64,000 bases of DNA from Todiramphus chloris collaris. Its lineage: Eukaryota; Chordata; Aves; Coraciiformes; Alcedinidae. The notes below the pieces were generated by a model, which was not told where the DNA came from, did no database searches, and worked only from the letters and a program-made list of their open reading frames with translations. Each line of letters begins with the position of its first letter. Position 1 is the stretch's first letter. The translations under genes were made by a program, and so were the position numbers. The stretch is taken from NCBI GenBank assembly GCA_025345505.1, contig JANVCC010000021.1:31616419-31680418 (forward strand), read 5' to 3'. This document shows, piece after piece, positions 60,940 to 64,000 of the stretch.

Positions 60940-61165
60940 TATATCATCACAGGAGAGAAAAAAACAAGACAAAACAAAACCAACAAACAAACAAAAACAA
61001 AACCAACCAACACAAACAAACAAAAACAAACAACCCACCAAAACCAAACAAAAACCACGACCAAAACCAAATGACCCTCAAACAACCAAAACCATAAAAC
61101 TTCCAGAATCAGAAAAGCAAGCCTACCACAAACAAACAAAAAACCAAACAAACAAAAAACAAAAC
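60940..61165 (+). repeat. A/C-rich low-complexity tract
   Basis: AAAAC, AACC and CAAA words continue for over 200 bases without G, apart from a few interruptions. The lysine/proline/threonine-rich frame 60845-61252 and the leucine/valine-rich minus frames are composition artefacts. Confidence 0.92.
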
Positions 61166-64000
61166 AACAAAGCCAAATGTAAAATACTGGAATCTGGAAA
61201 ACTCAGGGTCAATATTCCCGCTGTATCACACTTTTCCACATGGGAAATTTAGAATGACATGCTAAGGGCTCATTAAATAGCCTTTGATGAAGTTATTCAT
61301 CTGAAATATGAGAGACTCAGATTGAAATCTCTCATCTATCTCAGACAGCCCAAGGACATGATTCAGACATGGTATTCTATCCCTAACAAACATTGCTGAT
61401 CACAAGTTCATTTGTAGCCCTGGGATCCTGTAACTGCTCTCCATTTGACCTGAAATTCCATAGTCTGAAAAACCTTTCTGACTGAAAGTTCTGTCAAATA
61501 TGCTATATTCCCACCATCAATAAATTGAACAGTCATAGAAAATGACTGTCCTGTACCAAGACCATGGCAAGTGTCAGCTCTTTTTTTTTTTTTTTTTAGG
61601 TAAAGTTGTAATATTGTTCCTCTGTGATGCTATACTATCTGACTCATCTAGGCCTCTCTGCTGATTTAGAATCTTAAATTACCTCCAAAACTTTTTTTCT
61701 ATTTTCCCTTCAAGTAGCAATTGACCACATAATTTACAGCTTTTAGAGCTTTCTGGAGTCAAATAGTCTACTTTTCATAAGATAATTTTTAGCAAATCAG
61801 CTGTAGAAACTATAACAATTCCTTAGTTGATGTTTTGTTCGTGGGGTTCTTTTTTTTTTTATATATATGCTAGAAGTTTAGGAATGAAAGCAACTGAAGA
61901 AAGACTTTGTCACTGAAAGGAGTCAGATAAAACATGTTTTTGACATTTTTCAGATGCTCAGGAAAGCATTCATTGATTTTAGTGTGTAAAAATATTAATT
62001 ACCATCTAAATTGTTATTAAAATTACTGAAATTTTAATTTTGCAGTCACAAATGTTGAATTTTATCACCATTTAATGATTTCTGTATCACATAAACTTTT
62101 TAAAGAATATTTGTGTTATGCTGAGAAGACAAATTTTTTATAACCATAAGCAAACTCAGTTCAGACTGTGATGGAAATACCCAAGTACACATCAGAGAGA
62201 TTAAGAGACAAAATTATACCTGAAAATCCTTTGTATTCCTTTGGGTTGTATAGTCAGTAAAGTATTTTAACATGTGATATTCATAGTTTTTCATAATTTC
62301 TGAATAACTTCTATAAGATATTTTATCATACTAAAAAAGTTCTCTTGATGATGCATAAAAATGAGTGTTAAAGACAACCCAAAGGTTAACAATTTGCTGT
62401 GTGAGTGATCTCTTCTTTGTTTCTTATTAGAAACAATTGATATTCCTGAATACAAATTAAAAGCATAGGAGCAGTAATGCTGTACCATTTTTAGAAAACA
62501 ATGTTTTCTGAAAACACCTCAGAGTTGTCCTTTTTTTAGTGTAACATGTTTTAAATGTGCTACAGTATGCCGAATGCTTTGATGTTGTTAGATTGATGGT
62601 GTCAAAATGACTGAGTGCAGACTTTGTCACACACAGCCCTTTCAAACAAAAGTCACTGAGGAAAACAGGTTGATGACTAGGGTTATTTTGTCCCGCAGTT
62701 TTTCAGTTAGAGAAAAAATATAAATGGACTGCTTTGGACTAGCATTGAGACAGTGTGTCAGCAAAGCTGAAAGCCTAATTGACTTCAAAAGTCTTTCTAT
62801 CTTTTGTTCACAGTGTTGAACCTCTAAGCTGGAAAATACAAAATGTGCCTGAAATGAAGACATCTAGGAGAAAGTTTTTACTTGCAGCCTAGTATTTTGG
62901 TGACCTGCAGAACATTTTCTGTCGTGAGAGAGACATTCTGTCTTAAATTACTTCTATTTTATGCCATATATGCTTCACTTATTCTCACTCTTTCTATAAC
63001 TCTGAGAATAAGGAAACAAATTCTCAGGCACAGAATGTATATAATTACTTAATGTTCTTCAAATACTTTGAAGTCCTCCAAGATGAAGTTGCTAGACTAG
63101 GTTATCTTCCCAAGCTAGATCCTGTAAATAACATGAAGGGCACATAAAATGAACAAGAATATTTTAGATCTACTAATTTAGGTAATGTGTGAAGATCTGC
63201 ATACTGCCCACAAACATGTTGTGTTTCATTTTTATTCTTCCCATAATTCTTAAGCACAAAGTTGCACTGTGAAGCACAAGTAAGCAAATACATCTTGCTA
63301 TAATAGTTGCTTTGATTGTTGTCATGAGAGTTGTTCTCCCACAGAGGACTAATTTTTCCTGAAGATTGAATTGATGAGATAGTTTTATTGCTCTTGTGAA
63401 ATGACTAAGAGTAGAAAATGCTTTAAATGTTTTCTTCATTACCTCAGAAATCAAATGCTTAACACTAATATAAATGTGTTAATACAATACATTGAGATAA
63501 TATACCTGACTCCTGAGTTATACTTTTGTTTATGCATTACTGGTGGTCCATCTTAAAAAAAGCACACAATGAAAGGTCTTGCATTATAAGTATCAAACAT
63601 CAACATACAGATATTGTAACAATTTGGTTGTTGACATTTCAGTTTTACTAATTTCTTTACCTTTTGTGTGGTAAAGGTTTTATGACCCTATACTCTGTTT
63701 ATGGTACACATTTTCAAACATGATAGTCATTCTTAATTTTCTCAGGTAAGTAAATAGGACCAGTTCTACTAGAAAATCCAGAGTAGTTGCTTCATTCATA
63801 TGAGCCTTGTTTGCAAACTTTCTGGGTGAAATGTGTTCATTGTGTTTGAACTTACTTAGCACAGAAGTTTCTACTTTATTTACTTCTCCTTTGTTCTCAT
63901 TTAGTTTTAAAATATGTTTTATATTTGTAGTGGGTCTGGCAGAGCTGCTTTTCCCCATGCAGCCCTCATGCTGCAGCACTGGGAACACACTCCTGTTATG
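61166..64000. other. AT-rich unique DNA
   Basis: No gene or repeat family is recognised. Two AG|GT words after pyrimidine tracts (61599, 63745) are discussed as possible recursive splice sites. Minus frames of up to 102 codons show no domain. Confidence 0.5.
63725..63752 (+). other. Possible recursive splice site
   Basis: A pyrimidine-rich stretch ending TTTTCTCAG is joined directly to GTAAGT, giving the acceptor-donor word CAG|GTAAGT with the junction after 63745. TTAAT about 12 bases before it could serve as a branch point. Zero-length exons of this kind occur in very long vertebrate introns. Whether a plus-strand gene spans the window is unknown. Confidence 0.25.

Noticed and set aside
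60845-61252. 135-codon frame and leucine/valine-rich minus frames
   Set aside because: They come from the A/C-rich tract.
1-64000. CRISPR arrays, tRNA, rRNA or bacterial operons
   Set aside because: No spaced direct repeats, no cloverleaf with promoter boxes and no compact gene order; composition and repeats are those of a vertebrate.

Overview
The window looks like non-coding DNA from a bird genome: AT-rich single-copy sequence with scattered, mostly dead retroelements. The evidence for a bird is several CR1-type LINE fragments with the usual avian 3' tail, long terminal repeats (LTRs) of endogenous retroviruses of the TGTCCTGGTTTGAG, TGTCATGGTTTAACC and TGTGATGGTTTTG types that I know from avian genomes, and no sign of mammalian SINEs or L1. 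The species cannot be named; a neoavian bird is my guess. I found no host protein exon, tRNA, rRNA or CRISPR array. Most open frames are chance, or lie inside retroelements and on their opposite strands.

Layout: 0.85-2.4 kb holds a CR1 with a broken reverse transcriptase; 2.9-3.1 kb is purine-rich low complexity; 3.46-4.47 kb is an LTR; 6.57-6.75 kb is a (TTTTC)n array split by a 10-N gap; 8.5-9.5 kb is an LTR; 12.2-12.95 kb is an LTR followed by a perfect 39-bp duplication; 13.9-14.3 kb is an LTR fragment. 18.8-19.7 kb is an ancient L3/CR1 relic, 22.7-23.7 kb another CR1, and 26.66-27.25 kb a minus-strand LTR. 27.3-36.8 kb is largely unique. A dense cluster follows: an LTR with leader (36.8-37.8), a minus-strand CR1 ORF1 segment (37.8-39.0) and a complete solo LTR with a 5-bp target duplication (39.07-39.87). 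A CR1 with a large internal deletion lies at 43.3-44.2 kb. A nest at 50.26-52.48 kb consists of a 3'-truncated LTR and two CR1 copies pointing outward. A CR1 without its 3' half lies at 60.3-60.9 kb, next to an A/C-rich tract. The rest is unique AT-rich DNA, as expected of a gene desert or a very long intron.

There is no operon-like cooperation between genes here. The items most worth checking are structural: paired short hairpins at 31.3 and 43.3 kb, a microsatellite apparently born inside an LTR, possible recursive splice sites, and stretches that look like conserved non-coding elements. I did not find a convincing new biological system.
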